From the NCBI GenBank assembly GCA_013140705.1, contig JABFSH010000004.1:1-62666 (forward strand): 62,666 nucleotides of DNA, in the 5' to 3' direction. Source of the stretch: Methylococcaceae bacterium (GTDB taxonomy: Bacteria > Pseudomonadota > Gammaproteobacteria > Methylococcales > Methylomonadaceae). This document shows, in pieces, positions 17,652 to 26,679 of the stretch (positions are counted from its first letter, which is position 1; each line of letters starts with the position of its first letter). Both the position numbers and the translations under genes were made by a program. The notes under the pieces are model-generated. The model was not told the origin of the DNA. It searched no databases and saw nothing but the letters and a program-made list of their open reading frames with translations.

Positions 17652-18695
17652 TTGCGAGTTGCACTCCCACCCCATGCCATGCCAGAAATTCACTTCGCGG
17701 AACTCATACAACTCGAACGCATTATTGAACAATTAGGTGATCATGCAAAAATAGAAGTCATTGCGACCGTCCATCACAAGAACCATTCGCTCCCCATTCA
17801 CTGTGTAACACTGGGTACAGACCAGCCCGATGTGCCTGTATTAGCGTTTTTTGGCGGCGTCCATGGTCTGGAAAAAATAGGCTCTGAAGTCATCCTCTCC
17901 TACATGCAAACCATCAGTCAATTACTGGATTGGGACGAAGAGTTATTGATACGACTGTCAAAATCCCGTCTTGTGTTCGTGCCCATCGTTAATCCTGTCG
18001 GAGTCTATCAGGGCACTCGTTCGAATGGTAATGGGGTTGATTTGATGCGTAACGCCCCGATTGAAAGCCAGGGCGTAACCCGTTTGTACAGTGGCCATCG
18101 ACTGACTCCGCATTTGCCCTGGTATCGCGGCAATACGACCGAAATGGAAATGGAGGCTCAAGCACTGTGCCATGTTGTCACGCAGAAACTGTTCAACTCG
18201 CCCCTATCGATTGCGCTGGACCTGCATTCCGGATTTGGCATTCAGGATCGGCTCTGGTTCCCCTATGCCTCTCGCACCACCCCTTTTGCCTTCCTTGCCG
18301 AAACCCTGGCCCTGAAAGAGCTGTTTGATCGATGCTATCAGCACCATGTCTACAGAATCGAACCGACTTGTCAGGAGTATATGATTAACGGTGACTTATG
18401 GGATTATTTATTTGATGAATTCATTTCCCGCTTTCCTTCTGATCGCCTGTTTTTACCATTGACACTGGAAATGGGCTCCTGGCTCTGGTTAAGAAAAAGT
18501 CCCCTTCACCTGTTTTCTCGACACGGATTGTTCCATCCCCTACTGCCCCACCGGCAGCAACGAATTTTTAGACGGCATTTTATGCTGTTCGATTTTTTGC
18601 ATAGAAGTATTTTGTATCCCAAAAAATGGACACAGCAGCAACCATCGCAAAAACTGCTTCTGGAAAAAATGGCATTGGATTTGTGGTATGTCTAA
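17652..18695 (+). CDS. M14/AstE-type zinc hydrolase
   Basis: A 347-residue member of the zinc carboxypeptidase M14 / succinylglutamate desuccinylase clan. Zinc ligands are seen as H and E in GGVHGLEKIGSE and H in ALDLHSG; a catalytic Glu is likely in LPLTLEMGSW. Such enzymes cleave an acyl-amino acid or C-terminal peptide bond. Being 65 bp after olsA and overlapping a lipase-like hydrolase, it could act on amino-acid lipids or their breakdown products, which is inference only. A -10-like TATACT lies at about 17615 in the short gap, so it may also have its own promoter. The ATG given is the first; ATG 17679 (MPEIHFAEL) is an alternative. Confidence 0.65.
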   Translation: MRVALPPHAMPEIHFAELIQLERIIEQLGDHAKIEVIATVHHKNHSLPIHCVTLGTDQPDVPVLAFFGGVHGLEKIGSEVILSYMQTISQLLDWDEELLIRLSKSRLVFVPIVNPVGVYQGTRSNGNGVDLMRNAPIESQGVTRLYSGHRLTPHLPWYRGNTTEMEMEAQALCHVVTQKLFNSPLSIALDLHSGFGIQDRLWFPYASRTTPFAFLAETLALKELFDRCYQHHVYRIEPTCQEYMINGDLWDYLFDEFISRFPSDRLFLPLTLEMGSWLWLRKSPLHLFSRHGLFHPLLPHRQQRIFRRHFMLFDFLHRSILYPKKWTQQQPSQKLLLEKMALDLWYV

Positions 18696-19455
18696 AAAAG
18701 CAGGACAACACTGGATACTTCTCAGAGGTCTTGCACGAGAATCCGGTCACTGGGGCGATTTTATCCCAGTCTTGCAATCGAAGTTTCCGGAAGCCCAACT
18801 GACCTTGTTGAACTTACCAGGCACCGGTGAGTTTAATGGTGAAACAGGGCCTCGCTCAATAGAGGCTATCACCGAGCAAGCACGACTTGGAGCGCTTGCG
18901 AAGGGTTACCTGCAGAAACCGGTCATGTTATTGGCGCTCTCTCTAGGTGGCATGGTGGCCTGGCAATGGATGCAACGCTATCCAGATGATATTTGCGGGT
19001 GTGTATTGATCAATACCAGTTTCGCCAACCTCAGTCCCTTCTATCAGCGTTTGCGCTGGCAAAGTTATCCGGGTTTTATTGCATTGCTGTTAATGCGTGA
19101 CTTGCATAAAAGAGAATCAGCCATCATACAACTCGTCAGCAATCAACCCGCTATCAATCCGCAACTGATTAAAGACTGGGAAAACCTTCAAAAGCAACGC
19201 CCCATCAGCATTAAAACCTGCTTGAATCAAATACTCGCTGCAGCCACTTTTAAACCCAATGGCCAAAAGCCCCGGCAACCTGTGTTGTTGCTTAGTGGCA
19301 AAGGTGACCGCCTGGTTGCCCCTGCCTGCTCGGAAGCCATCCAACAAAAATGGGATTTGCCGCTTTATCAACACCCCCAGGCTGGCCATGATCTCACACT
19401 AGATGACGGTGAATGGGTTGTATCGCAGTTATACAACTGGGTTTCGCATCTTTAG
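18688..19455 (+). CDS. Alpha/beta hydrolase (BioH-like fold)
   Basis: A 255-residue alpha/beta hydrolase. The nucleophile elbow is ALSLGG (Ser near 94), the acid is in SGKGDRLVAP and the histidine in PQAGHDLTLDD. The oxyanion region LLRGLARESGHW is typical of the MhpC/BioH group. It overlaps the M14 gene by 8 nt, so they are co-translated. The substrate is unknown; an ester hydrolase acting together with the M14 enzyme is plausible. BioH-like pimeloyl-ester activity is possible but biotin genes are absent here. Confidence 0.7.
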   Translation: MSKKAGQHWILLRGLARESGHWGDFIPVLQSKFPEAQLTLLNLPGTGEFNGETGPRSIEAITEQARLGALAKGYLQKPVMLLALSLGGMVAWQWMQRYPDDICGCVLINTSFANLSPFYQRLRWQSYPGFIALLLMRDLHKRESAIIQLVSNQPAINPQLIKDWENLQKQRPISIKTCLNQILAAATFKPNGQKPRQPVLLLSGKGDRLVAPACSEAIQQKWDLPLYQHPQAGHDLTLDDGEWVVSQLYNWVSHL

Positions 19456-19497
19456 ATTGATGCCAAAAATCAACGCCAGATAATACCAGGATATTGT

Positions 19498-19531
19498 TTG
19501 TCATATCCACGTCATAGTCCAGCAATATACT
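19498..19531 (+). promoter_or_regulatory. Pho box and -10 for the PQQ-like gene
   Basis: Units TTGTCAT (19498) and ACGTCAT (19509) are 11 bp apart. Exactly 10 bp after the second unit comes TATACT (19526-19531), a near-consensus -10. The same geometry recurs at seven other promoters in the window. It shows that the true start of the next gene must be downstream. Confidence 0.75.
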
Positions 19532-19566
19532 GCATTCATAGAATTGAGCCCTTGGACTTTATTTTC

Positions 19567-21306
19567 ATGAAAATTTCAGTTATTCAGTTTTGGCTTTTAA
19601 TAACACTCCTAGCCAGCACAGTGACTGCAAGCCACCGTACACGATCCATTGTTGATCCCAAGCTTACTAACACAATCAGCCTGTCACGTGTTTTCCCGAC
19701 CGAAAGAAACCCATCTGTTACTTTTGACAGCAGTATCATTGCGTCACCGGTGCTGGATGTATCGCAGGACCAAGCATTGATTATCCTACCTGTGTCAAAT
19801 GGTCAGATTGCCGCATTAGACAGTAAATCCGGCAGACTGGTATGGGATGTCCATGTTCCTACGTCTGGAAATCAATCGGCACAACTAATCTCAACCCCGG
19901 TTAAAGTCAATAATAAACTGGTTGTGCTATATCAGTGTGTTGAGAATGGCATTCGAACCAGTCACCGTTTGGCAGTACTTGATTTACAACAAAAGCAATG
20001 GGATACAACCTTTCCTATCCTGGAACTGTCAGCTGAAGTAATGGCGGCTGATGGCGTTTCCACTGTTAATTTTAATCCTCCAACGGCCTTCTCCCACTCT
20101 TCCGTCAAACATGCGAATAAACCCGGATTTGACTGGGGACTTATATATGCAGCATTTGGTAACTCCGGTGATACGCAGCCTTATCATGGCTGGCTATTTG
20201 AAATTGACCTGGATGCCTGGCATCAACACGGCTCATCCCAAGCGATCAGCCATGTGCTGTTAACCACCCCGGAAGCGGAATGCCCCGTCACTATGGAATA
20301 CGGGAATCAGGAAATGATCTGTGGCGGTGGTCTATGGACTCCGGCAGGACCCCAACTGTATCCGACAGAAGGCAATGCTCAACGTTTTGAGCTCTTTATA
20401 GCGACGGGTAACGGGCAAATTGATCTTGACAGACATGACTACGCCAATACCGTGATGCGTTTACAACCCGGGCTGAATTTTGATGCAGGCTGCGATAAAC
20501 AGCTATGCCAGAATTTCAATCCCGGCCAACCCGACCAAGCCTGTATGGCATCGTGTAAAAATTTATTTATCCCCCGACCTGCTGAAGGTAATCCCCCACT
20601 TAAACCCAGTAACAAAGAATGTGATAATAAAAGCTTTTGGGAGTGTCTGGCCTGGATGGATTACGACCTGGGGGCCAGCGCGCCATTAAAGTTCACTTTA
20701 AAAAATGGTCAGTCTGTGCTTATTCAGGCAGGAAAGGACGGCGCTGTCTATTTGATTGACGCCAACCATCTCGGAACCCAATATGATCGCTTGCCTATTG
20801 TTGCACTATGCGGCACCCCAACCGATTTGTGTAAAGCTAGCTGGATGGGCATGATTGTTACTCAGCCCGTCCTCACCTATATTGAGGACGCACCCGTTGT
20901 CATTGTTCCTACTTTTGTTCCTGACCAAAGTCATGCTGCAGGCGTAGTTGCCTTAAAAGTAATTGAAGAAGAGGGAAAGCCAAAGCTCATGCGATTTTGG
21001 CAATTTCCAAATCCGTCAACCAATAAGGCCATACAGACATTCCGTAATCATCCCTCGTTGCCTGTTATTACCACCACAGGATCCAACAACCATACTGTCG
21101 TTTGGATTATCGACATTGCCACGCACGGCACTCTGTATGGCATACGAGTTTTAGACGGGGCTGTAGTTGCTGAACAAACTCTGCTTGGCGCAGGGCGTCA
21201 GTTGGCAACGCCTTTAATTTACAATGAAACCCTGTATCTTCCCTCTATCATGCCAACGACTGGCAAATCCTTTGTAGAGGCTTATCGCATGGAGTCCCTG
21301 CAGTGA
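19567..21306 (+). CDS. Secreted PQQ-like beta-propeller protein
   Basis: About 579 residues from ATG 19567; the frame is open further upstream, but that part is the promoter. A Sec signal peptide is clear (IQFWLLITLLASTVTASHRT). The body has repeated propeller-blade motifs such as VSNGQIAALDSKSGRLVWDV and GQSVLIQAGKDGAVYLIDAN, as in PQQ-binding/BamB-like propellers, plus a Cys-rich loop (CDKQLCQNFNPGQPDQACMA) that may form disulfides. It lacks an obvious haem motif, so it is not a typical quinohaemoprotein. Enzymatic activity is unproven. The Pho-type promoter implies induction under phosphate starvation, which is unusual for this fold. Confidence 0.65.
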   Translation: MKISVIQFWLLITLLASTVTASHRTRSIVDPKLTNTISLSRVFPTERNPSVTFDSSIIASPVLDVSQDQALIILPVSNGQIAALDSKSGRLVWDVHVPTSGNQSAQLISTPVKVNNKLVVLYQCVENGIRTSHRLAVLDLQQKQWDTTFPILELSAEVMAADGVSTVNFNPPTAFSHSSVKHANKPGFDWGLIYAAFGNSGDTQPYHGWLFEIDLDAWHQHGSSQAISHVLLTTPEAECPVTMEYGNQEMICGGGLWTPAGPQLYPTEGNAQRFELFIATGNGQIDLDRHDYANTVMRLQPGLNFDAGCDKQLCQNFNPGQPDQACMASCKNLFIPRPAEGNPPLKPSNKECDNKSFWECLAWMDYDLGASAPLKFTLKNGQSVLIQAGKDGAVYLIDANHLGTQYDRLPIVALCGTPTDLCKASWMGMIVTQPVLTYIEDAPVVIVPTFVPDQSHAAGVVALKVIEEEGKPKLMRFWQFPNPSTNKAIQTFRNHPSLPVITTTGSNNHTVVWIIDIATHGTLYGIRVLDGAVVAEQTLLGAGRQLATPLIYNETLYLPSIMPTTGKSFVEAYRMESLQ

Positions 21307-21343
21307 AATCGTTAAACCAACTGCCTTCAGTCTGTTCACCTAC

Positions 21344-21377
21344 CTGTCATCATAATGTAACTTACTTGTCGTAATAT
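21344..21377 (+). promoter_or_regulatory. Pho box and -10 for the 47-residue peptide
   Basis: CTGTCAT (21344), a perfect PhoB half-site, and ATGTAAC (21355) are 11 bp apart. Ten bp later is TAATAT (21372-21377), a good -10. A further unit-like TTGTCGT is at 21366. Confidence 0.75.
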
Positions 21378-21415
21378 GAAATAAGTTAATACTTCGATTT
21401 CATAGAGACATTTCC

Positions 21416-21559
21416 ATGAATACGTCAAAAAGAAACACACCATCCTTCAAATCTTACAATCTGATCAGTTACACGCTAACAATGATAGGCGTCAGTCTAT
21501 TGTTATGCTGGGGCATTGAGTTTCTAACCAAAGAAGTGTTTCGTCTGGCATTAATTTAA
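21416..21559 (+). CDS. 47-residue single-helix membrane peptide, Pho-type promoter
   Basis: ATG 21416 to TAA 21559. The peptide has a basic polar N-terminus (MNTSKRNTPSFKSYN), one hydrophobic helix (LISYTLTMIGVSLLLCWGIE) and a short amphipathic tail (FLTKEVFRLALI). It would sit in the inner membrane with the basic end in the cytoplasm. GAGA lies 9 nt before the start. The dedicated Pho-type promoter 39 bp upstream is the main evidence that it is real. A small hairpin (CCACTG/CAGTGG, 21562-21576) follows the stop. Family unknown; it could be a regulatory micro-protein of a transporter or sensor. Confidence 0.65.
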   Translation: MNTSKRNTPSFKSYNLISYTLTMIGVSLLLCWGIEFLTKEVFRLALI

Positions 21560-21849
21560 AACCACTGTCACAGTGGAAAAGGAATTAGTTCCTGTTATTA
21601 TCGCGGGCCGACTCCTAAAACGGCATTTCGGGGCCTGCTCGGTGTTCACTCTTGTTTATGGCCCGCATGGCCCACTGATCTCCAAAAGAAACCTTTTCTT
21701 GGAGTGCTTCAGTCCATTTGTTACCACCTGAGTCGCTCCAAGTGTTTCCGGCCGGAGCGAAAGTCGCCGGGTCGGATTTGCGCCGACGAATCACATGTAC
21801 CTTAGCAAGGCACACACAATAAACCAGTGGAAAACATCATCCATCCCAT

Positions 21850-21972
21850 CCCATCGCATTGGGCAAAAAGAATCGGCTGTTTACAGAGTCTGAGCGTACC
21901 GGTCAACGTACAGCCGCCATCCAGACTTTGCTGGGGATTGCTGGTGGATCGGGCTGTTTGGCGTGTGACTAA
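21850..21972 (+). pseudogene. IS66-type transposase C-terminal remnant
   Basis: The frame to TAA 21970-21972 reads PIALGKKNRLFTESERTGQR then TAAIQTLLGIA, which matches the conserved GRKNWLFAGSERAGRRAAAI end of IS66 TnpC. Nothing of the rest of the transposase is present. Together with the stem-loop at 22052-22093 it marks an old insertion scar between the Pho-controlled peptide and uidA. Confidence 0.65.
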
Positions 21973-22051
21973 AAATTGCTAATGCCGGTCAATCTTTCCA
22001 TCCTTCCCTTGCCCCTACTCTCAGGAACTGATCCCCGTTGAACAATTAGGA

Positions 22052-22093
22052 CGGCATTGCTAATTTAATATAGATAATGAATTAGCAATGCCG
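22052..22093. repeat. 14-bp perfect inverted repeat downstream of uidA
   Basis: CGGCATTGCTAATT (22052-22065) pairs perfectly with AATTAGCAATGCCG (22080-22093), leaving a 14-nt spacer. A third half-copy, ATTGCTAATGCCGG, is at about 21976. It may end uidA transcription or be the trace of an inserted element. Confidence 0.6.
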
Positions 22094-22127
22094 GTATTTT
22101 CTATTGAAACGAATCAAGGCTCAGGGT

Positions 22128-23888
22128 TTATTTTATCCAGAATTCTCGTAGAACATGGGCGGCCATTTTGGGCGTGCGCCCGCGTGTAAAGATGCCCTTC
22201 ATATTCATCCCCCCTACACGCATGATACTCTGAATCGAGGCGAAGTCGGCAAAGTTCCAAACCTGCATACCGGCGATGAAATCCTTTCGGGCAGCAACCG
22301 TGAGATAGCCGCGTACGAATTCGGCCTGATACTCTTCTGTCCACATTGCGTTAGGGTGACCGTGCATACCGGCCATGGTATCGGCACCGAACTCAGTGAT
22401 CATTATGGGTTTATGCCAGGTTTCCCAGGCTGAATCGAGCTCCTGCTCAAGGGAAATCAGTGCCTTGTTTAACTCGCCACCCAAAATATACCAACCCCAG
22501 TAGCGATTCATGCAGATAACATCGCATTGTTCTACCCAGCTTGAGGGACTGCCCATCAAGGCAACAAACGTCACCAACCGAGTAGGATCCAAAGTACGTA
22601 CACGTTGCATCAAGGTACCAAGAAACTCCTTACCTTTCGCCACAGAGAAAACATTCGAACTAACGGACACTCCCAATCCCGGCTGAGCAATCAATGGCTC
22701 ATTGGCTATACACCACATCACCACGCTGGCATGATTTTTATCGCGGGTAATTAATTCATCAACTTGCTGTAAGCAAGTACGCAAACGGATAGCTATGTTT
22801 TCGTCATTATCAAATTGCAAGCTGACAGCAGGTATCTCATTGATGATCAGAAATCCTTCCCGATCAGCTAGCTGCATTTCTTCTTCGCTGTAGGGATAAT
22901 GCGAAGTTCGGTAGCTGTTGGCACCTGTCCATCGCATTAGTTGATAGTCTTTAACCATCAGCGGTTGGTTTAAGCCTTTCCCACTGGCATAAAAGTCTTC
23001 GTGACGTCCGTAACCATTTAAATGTATAGGCTTGTCATTAAGAAAAATTTGACCACCCTGCACCTTTACCGTACGAACGCCAACTTTTAATGTGTATTGG
23101 TCCTGTTCTGTTTGAACAGTCAGGTCGTATAGATAAGGCGTTTTATCAGACCAGAAATTAGCGTTATGAACGATAAGATGCGCTTCGGCCAAGCCGTCCT
23201 TGAACATCAATTTGGCAGTAAACGTCACTTCATCACCCTTGATGTGTACTGATCCCTGTATAGTATCTGCTGAATTTAATTGGACACGTACTTTCACCGT
23301 GCCGTCCAGACCATTTATTCCAGTGATGACGGTTATATCTTCAATATAAACCGGAGGAACACTGTATAACACGACAGGGCGATGAATGCCCGCAAAGGGG
23401 AAAAAATCATAGGTGGTTCTCGGAAAGCAGCTCTGAGGCATCAAAGGTGAACTCATGTTTCCAGAAGGAACACGGGTAGGCATGAGATCATTCTCAACAC
23501 TGATAGCGATCGTATTTTCGGTTTTCCAACACAAATGATCGGTAACCTCAAACACAAAGGGTAAATGTCCTCCTTCGTGAGAACCCATTTTGATACCATT
23601 CACATAAATGGTGCTGAAATAACAGGCTGAGCCTACTCGCAAAAACACACGCTGCCCTTGCCAGTATTGCGGCACATAAGTCGATTTGACATACCAAGCT
23701 AGGCCGAGGTAGTTGTAAATATCCTCATACTGTTCGTTCCAGCTGCCTGGTACTGCTATCGGACGAGCACCATCAAGTCCAGTATGCCAGCCATTTCGCT
23801 CCCCCATTCGATCAGGGTCAATCTTAAAATCCCAGATGCCTGATAAATCAAATTTATTTCGGGAAATGTTTTGTTGTGGATACAGCAT
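22128..23888 (-). CDS. uidA: Beta-glucuronidase (GH2)
   Basis: A 586-residue glycoside hydrolase family 2 enzyme that cleaves beta-D-glucuronides. Domain order is normal: jelly-roll sugar-binding domain (~10-180), immunoglobulin-like domain (~185-275), TIM barrel (~275-586). The acid/base Glu is E397 (CIANEP) and the nucleophile E499 (MITEFGADT). N562 and K564 (GMNMKG) match the N-x-K pair that binds the glucuronate carboxylate, so specificity is probably true glucuronidase rather than galactosidase. There is no signal peptide, so it is cytoplasmic. No glucuronide transporter or UidR-like regulator is nearby, and the gene is flanked by transposase debris, which suggests horizontal gain. One substrate possibility is glucuronosyl lipid, which some bacteria make when phosphate is short (speculation). 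Confidence 0.88.
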   Translation of the reverse strand: MLYPQQNISRNKFDLSGIWDFKIDPDRMGERNGWHTGLDGARPIAVPGSWNEQYEDIYNYLGLAWYVKSTYVPQYWQGQRVFLRVGSACYFSTIYVNGIKMGSHEGGHLPFVFEVTDHLCWKTENTIAISVENDLMPTRVPSGNMSSPLMPQSCFPRTTYDFFPFAGIHRPVVLYSVPPVYIEDITVITGINGLDGTVKVRVQLNSADTIQGSVHIKGDEVTFTAKLMFKDGLAEAHLIVHNANFWSDKTPYLYDLTVQTEQDQYTLKVGVRTVKVQGGQIFLNDKPIHLNGYGRHEDFYASGKGLNQPLMVKDYQLMRWTGANSYRTSHYPYSEEEMQLADREGFLIINEIPAVSLQFDNDENIAIRLRTCLQQVDELITRDKNHASVVMWCIANEPLIAQPGLGVSVSSNVFSVAKGKEFLGTLMQRVRTLDPTRLVTFVALMGSPSSWVEQCDVICMNRYWGWYILGGELNKALISLEQELDSAWETWHKPIMITEFGADTMAGMHGHPNAMWTEEYQAEFVRGYLTVAARKDFIAGMQVWNFADFASIQSIMRVGGMNMKGIFTRGRTPKMAAHVLREFWIK

Positions 23889-24099
23889 TTTTAGTTTCCT
23901 TTTGACTTATTTGTTGCTGGTGATCTGTGCTGAGCACCAAAGAAAAATACATCAAAATGTAATCATTGATTTACACGAACACAAAGCAGTAAGATATTAA
24001 CAGGGAAATAAAGAATCATGGGAGCCTCACCTGCATCAATACAAAATGGATTCTTTTGCGGTTAACTTGCTCTCTTTATAAACATAAGGGGCTTAAATT

Positions 24100-24375
24100 A
24101 TGATGAAAAAAATCCTGCTGCTGAGCGACAAAGAAACTGCCAGATTTGACACATTACACAATACATGGGTCAGCAGACATGGCAAGCCATTTGAAACGGA
24201 GTTTCTCGCACGAATGGACGGTTGCACCCACTTCTACTGCCGATCTTGTCACGCCATTACAAATAAAGTTAAAACACCTTCGATGTTTATCTGTCGACAG
24301 TGTGCCGACGGTGATCACCTGGTACATTTTGAGTCACCCAGCTTGTATATGTTTAAGCATGAGGTTCGTACCTAG
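24100..24375 (+). CDS. Small zinc-ribbon-like protein, unknown
   Basis: A 91-residue protein with two CxxC pairs, CRSC and CRQC, about 20 residues apart, preceded by HFY, which looks like a zinc ribbon. The N-terminal half is mixed charged. No membrane helix or signal. The ATG pair at the start follows AAGGGG by a fair distance. It precedes the pyruvate kinase-like gene by 214 bp and may or may not be co-transcribed. Family not recognised. Confidence 0.5.
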   Translation: MMKKILLLSDKETARFDTLHNTWVSRHGKPFETEFLARMDGCTHFYCRSCHAITNKVKTPSMFICRQCADGDHLVHFESPSLYMFKHEVRT

Positions 24376-24589
24376 AGTTGGTGATTAGCAGCGAATACTG
24401 CATACCCTAGTTAAAATGTGGCCTCGAAAAATTAATAATTATTTTTACTGCTCTCCGATTATCCCTACTCAATATGACAAGACGGTTACTATGAGGCCTA
24501 GCAATTTAACACCCAGCACATTTCATACAATTGTCACATTTCTTTACTAGGCTGGCTGACTGATTGAATCAATTAAAACCGTTTAGAAC

Positions 24590-26461
24590 ATGACTTCAGG
24601 TCACATTACTGCATACGATTCATATGGCGATGTTTTAAAGCAAATTCTGATTGAATTGATTGAATTGCGAGAAGCAATTGAAACCCATGCAAACCAACGC
24701 TTGCAAAAATATCAAGTCAGTTTTTTCACCAAAAGCACCTACAATTTAGCGCATTATCTAGCCATGCGGCAATTTGACCTCCGTCATTTGCAGGATCGAC
24801 TTGCCCAAGTTGGCTTGTCCTCCTTGGGGCGTGCGGAATCATCGGTCTTTTCAACATTTGATGCACTGATTGAGGTATTGAAAAGAGCAACAGACAAAAG
24901 CTATAAACCGGGCGAAATGAATCCTATTGAATACGGACTGAATCGAGGCCAACAACTTTTAGAACAGCACACTATAGAATTGTTTGGACCTTATCATGAC
25001 CATAGTAAAGCGCATGTTATGGTGACGTTAGGTACTGAATCATCCTGGAATTATGTACTCGTTAATGCCTTACTTATAAAAGGCATGACATGCGCGCGCA
25101 TCAATTGCGCCCACGACGATCCCTCTATCTGGCAGAAAATGATAAACAATATCCGAAGGGCGGAAACCGAAACAGGGCATTCCTGCCGTATTCTGATGGA
25201 TTTGGCAGGTCACAAGATTCGAACCGGAGCCATCGCCTTAGCGCCAGCTATCCATCATATCAAGGTAAAAAAGGATTGTGCTGGCAAGGTTGTAGCCTCA
25301 GGCTATCTAATTTTAACTATTGATCCAGAAAATTCACCCACAGATATTTCCTTGTTCAGGATCCCAATATCAAAGGAGCTTCATAAAAAACTTGCCCCCG
25401 GTTTATTCTTGGGCTTTATTGATAACCAACAAAAACAGCGTTATTTGAAAGTGGAACGGGCACTTTCCGGAACGGACTGGCTGATCAGTTGCGAAAAACC
25501 TGCTTATATACAGTCAGGCTGTAAACTAGAGCTTTTATCTTCTGAGCAATTGGGCAGTGAAAAGTCACTCGACAAATTCACCTTGGGTAATTTTAACGGT
25601 GACCCGTTAGATATTCGTGCCATGAAAAATGACCTGATATTATTAACACCAGAACATATCGAAGGAAGACCCGCTGAATACTCTGATAGCGGCACCCTTA
25701 TCCGTCCTGCACATATTGGCTGCACACTTTCTTTAGTTATAGCGAAACTTGCAGTCGGTCAACCAGTGTGGATTGATGACGGCAAATTGGGTGCCGTAGT
25801 AGAGAATGTCACCGATCAAGGCGCGCTATTAAGGGTAACTGTAGCTAAACCCGATGGTGTCCGAATTCAAAGTGATAAAGGAATAAATTTTCCTGAAACC
25901 GACCTAGCCCTACCGGCTTTAAGTGAAAAAGATCTGATCGATTTGGATTTCATTTGTGTTCATGCCGATATGGTCGGCTTTTCATTTGTTGAGTCTCTGG
26001 ACGATATGGAATGTTTGATGACAGAACTGACAAAAAGAAACGTATCCGAACTACCCATCATTGCCAAGATTGAAACTAATCGGGCAGTAAAAAACCTGCC
26101 CGACATTATACTGGGAACAATTGGACGTCGTAATCTCGGCGTCATGATTGCCAGGGGCGATTTGGCCATCGAATTGGGCAGTGCGAGACTAGCTGAAATT
26201 CAGGAAGAAATGTTATGGCTCTGTGAAGCAGCTCATGTACCAGTCATTTGGGCGACTCAGGTACTGGAATCCATTGCTAAAAAAGGCGTCAGATCAAGGC
26301 CTGAATTTACCGATGCGGCCATGGCTGTTCGCGCAGAATGTGTCATGCTTAATAAAGGCCCCTATATACTCGACGCTATTGAGGCTCTGGTCAATGTGAT
26401 GATCCGTATGCATGAACATCAACGAAAAAAATTTTCCAGATTACGGGCGTTACAGTGGTAA
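24590..26461 (+). CDS. Atypical pyruvate kinase-like protein
   Basis: A 623-residue protein. Residues ~140-620 follow pyruvate kinase: MVTLGTESSWNY (compare TLGPAS), GMTCARINCAHDD, ILMDLAGHKIRTG (compare DLPGPKIRTG), an expanded B-domain, LSEKDLIDLDF, FSFVES, PIIAKIETNRAV, the phosphate-binding GVMIARGDLAIELG and a terminal VIWATQVLESIAKKGVRSRPEFTDA. Active-site Lys (AKIE) and Asp (RGDLA) are kept. It differs from ordinary PykF/PykA in having ~140 extra N-terminal residues, a long B-domain insert, and no C-terminal allosteric domain. Whether it makes pyruvate from phosphoenolpyruvate or has another role is open. It stands alone without a recognised promoter motif. Confidence 0.75.
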   Translation: MTSGHITAYDSYGDVLKQILIELIELREAIETHANQRLQKYQVSFFTKSTYNLAHYLAMRQFDLRHLQDRLAQVGLSSLGRAESSVFSTFDALIEVLKRATDKSYKPGEMNPIEYGLNRGQQLLEQHTIELFGPYHDHSKAHVMVTLGTESSWNYVLVNALLIKGMTCARINCAHDDPSIWQKMINNIRRAETETGHSCRILMDLAGHKIRTGAIALAPAIHHIKVKKDCAGKVVASGYLILTIDPENSPTDISLFRIPISKELHKKLAPGLFLGFIDNQQKQRYLKVERALSGTDWLISCEKPAYIQSGCKLELLSSEQLGSEKSLDKFTLGNFNGDPLDIRAMKNDLILLTPEHIEGRPAEYSDSGTLIRPAHIGCTLSLVIAKLAVGQPVWIDDGKLGAVVENVTDQGALLRVTVAKPDGVRIQSDKGINFPETDLALPALSEKDLIDLDFICVHADMVGFSFVESLDDMECLMTELTKRNVSELPIIAKIETNRAVKNLPDIILGTIGRRNLGVMIARGDLAIELGSARLAEIQEEMLWLCEAAHVPVIWATQVLESIAKKGVRSRPEFTDAAMAVRAECVMLNKGPYILDAIEALVNVMIRMHEHQRKKFSRLRALQW

Positions 26462-26679
26462 TTTAATAAACATCGAATAAGAGCAAGATCAAGCGGATTC
26501 TAGCCAACTTTGGCGTACCCGCAGAAATTTTATAAATCTAGTCAGCTTCCTTCACTATGACCTGATATGTCAGTCAAGTAACTTTTCTTTATAGGAAGCC
26601 ACTGCAGAAGCCTTAGTAGCAAATATTAATCGGAGTACAGCTAAAGGTAATGGAATTTTTTTGTACGGGATGAGTAGTT

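Noticed and set aside
21615-21815. Minus-strand frame with a vague H-NS-like C-terminal pattern (NTWSDSGGNKWTEAL)
   Set aside because: The similarity is too weak and the context is transposase debris.
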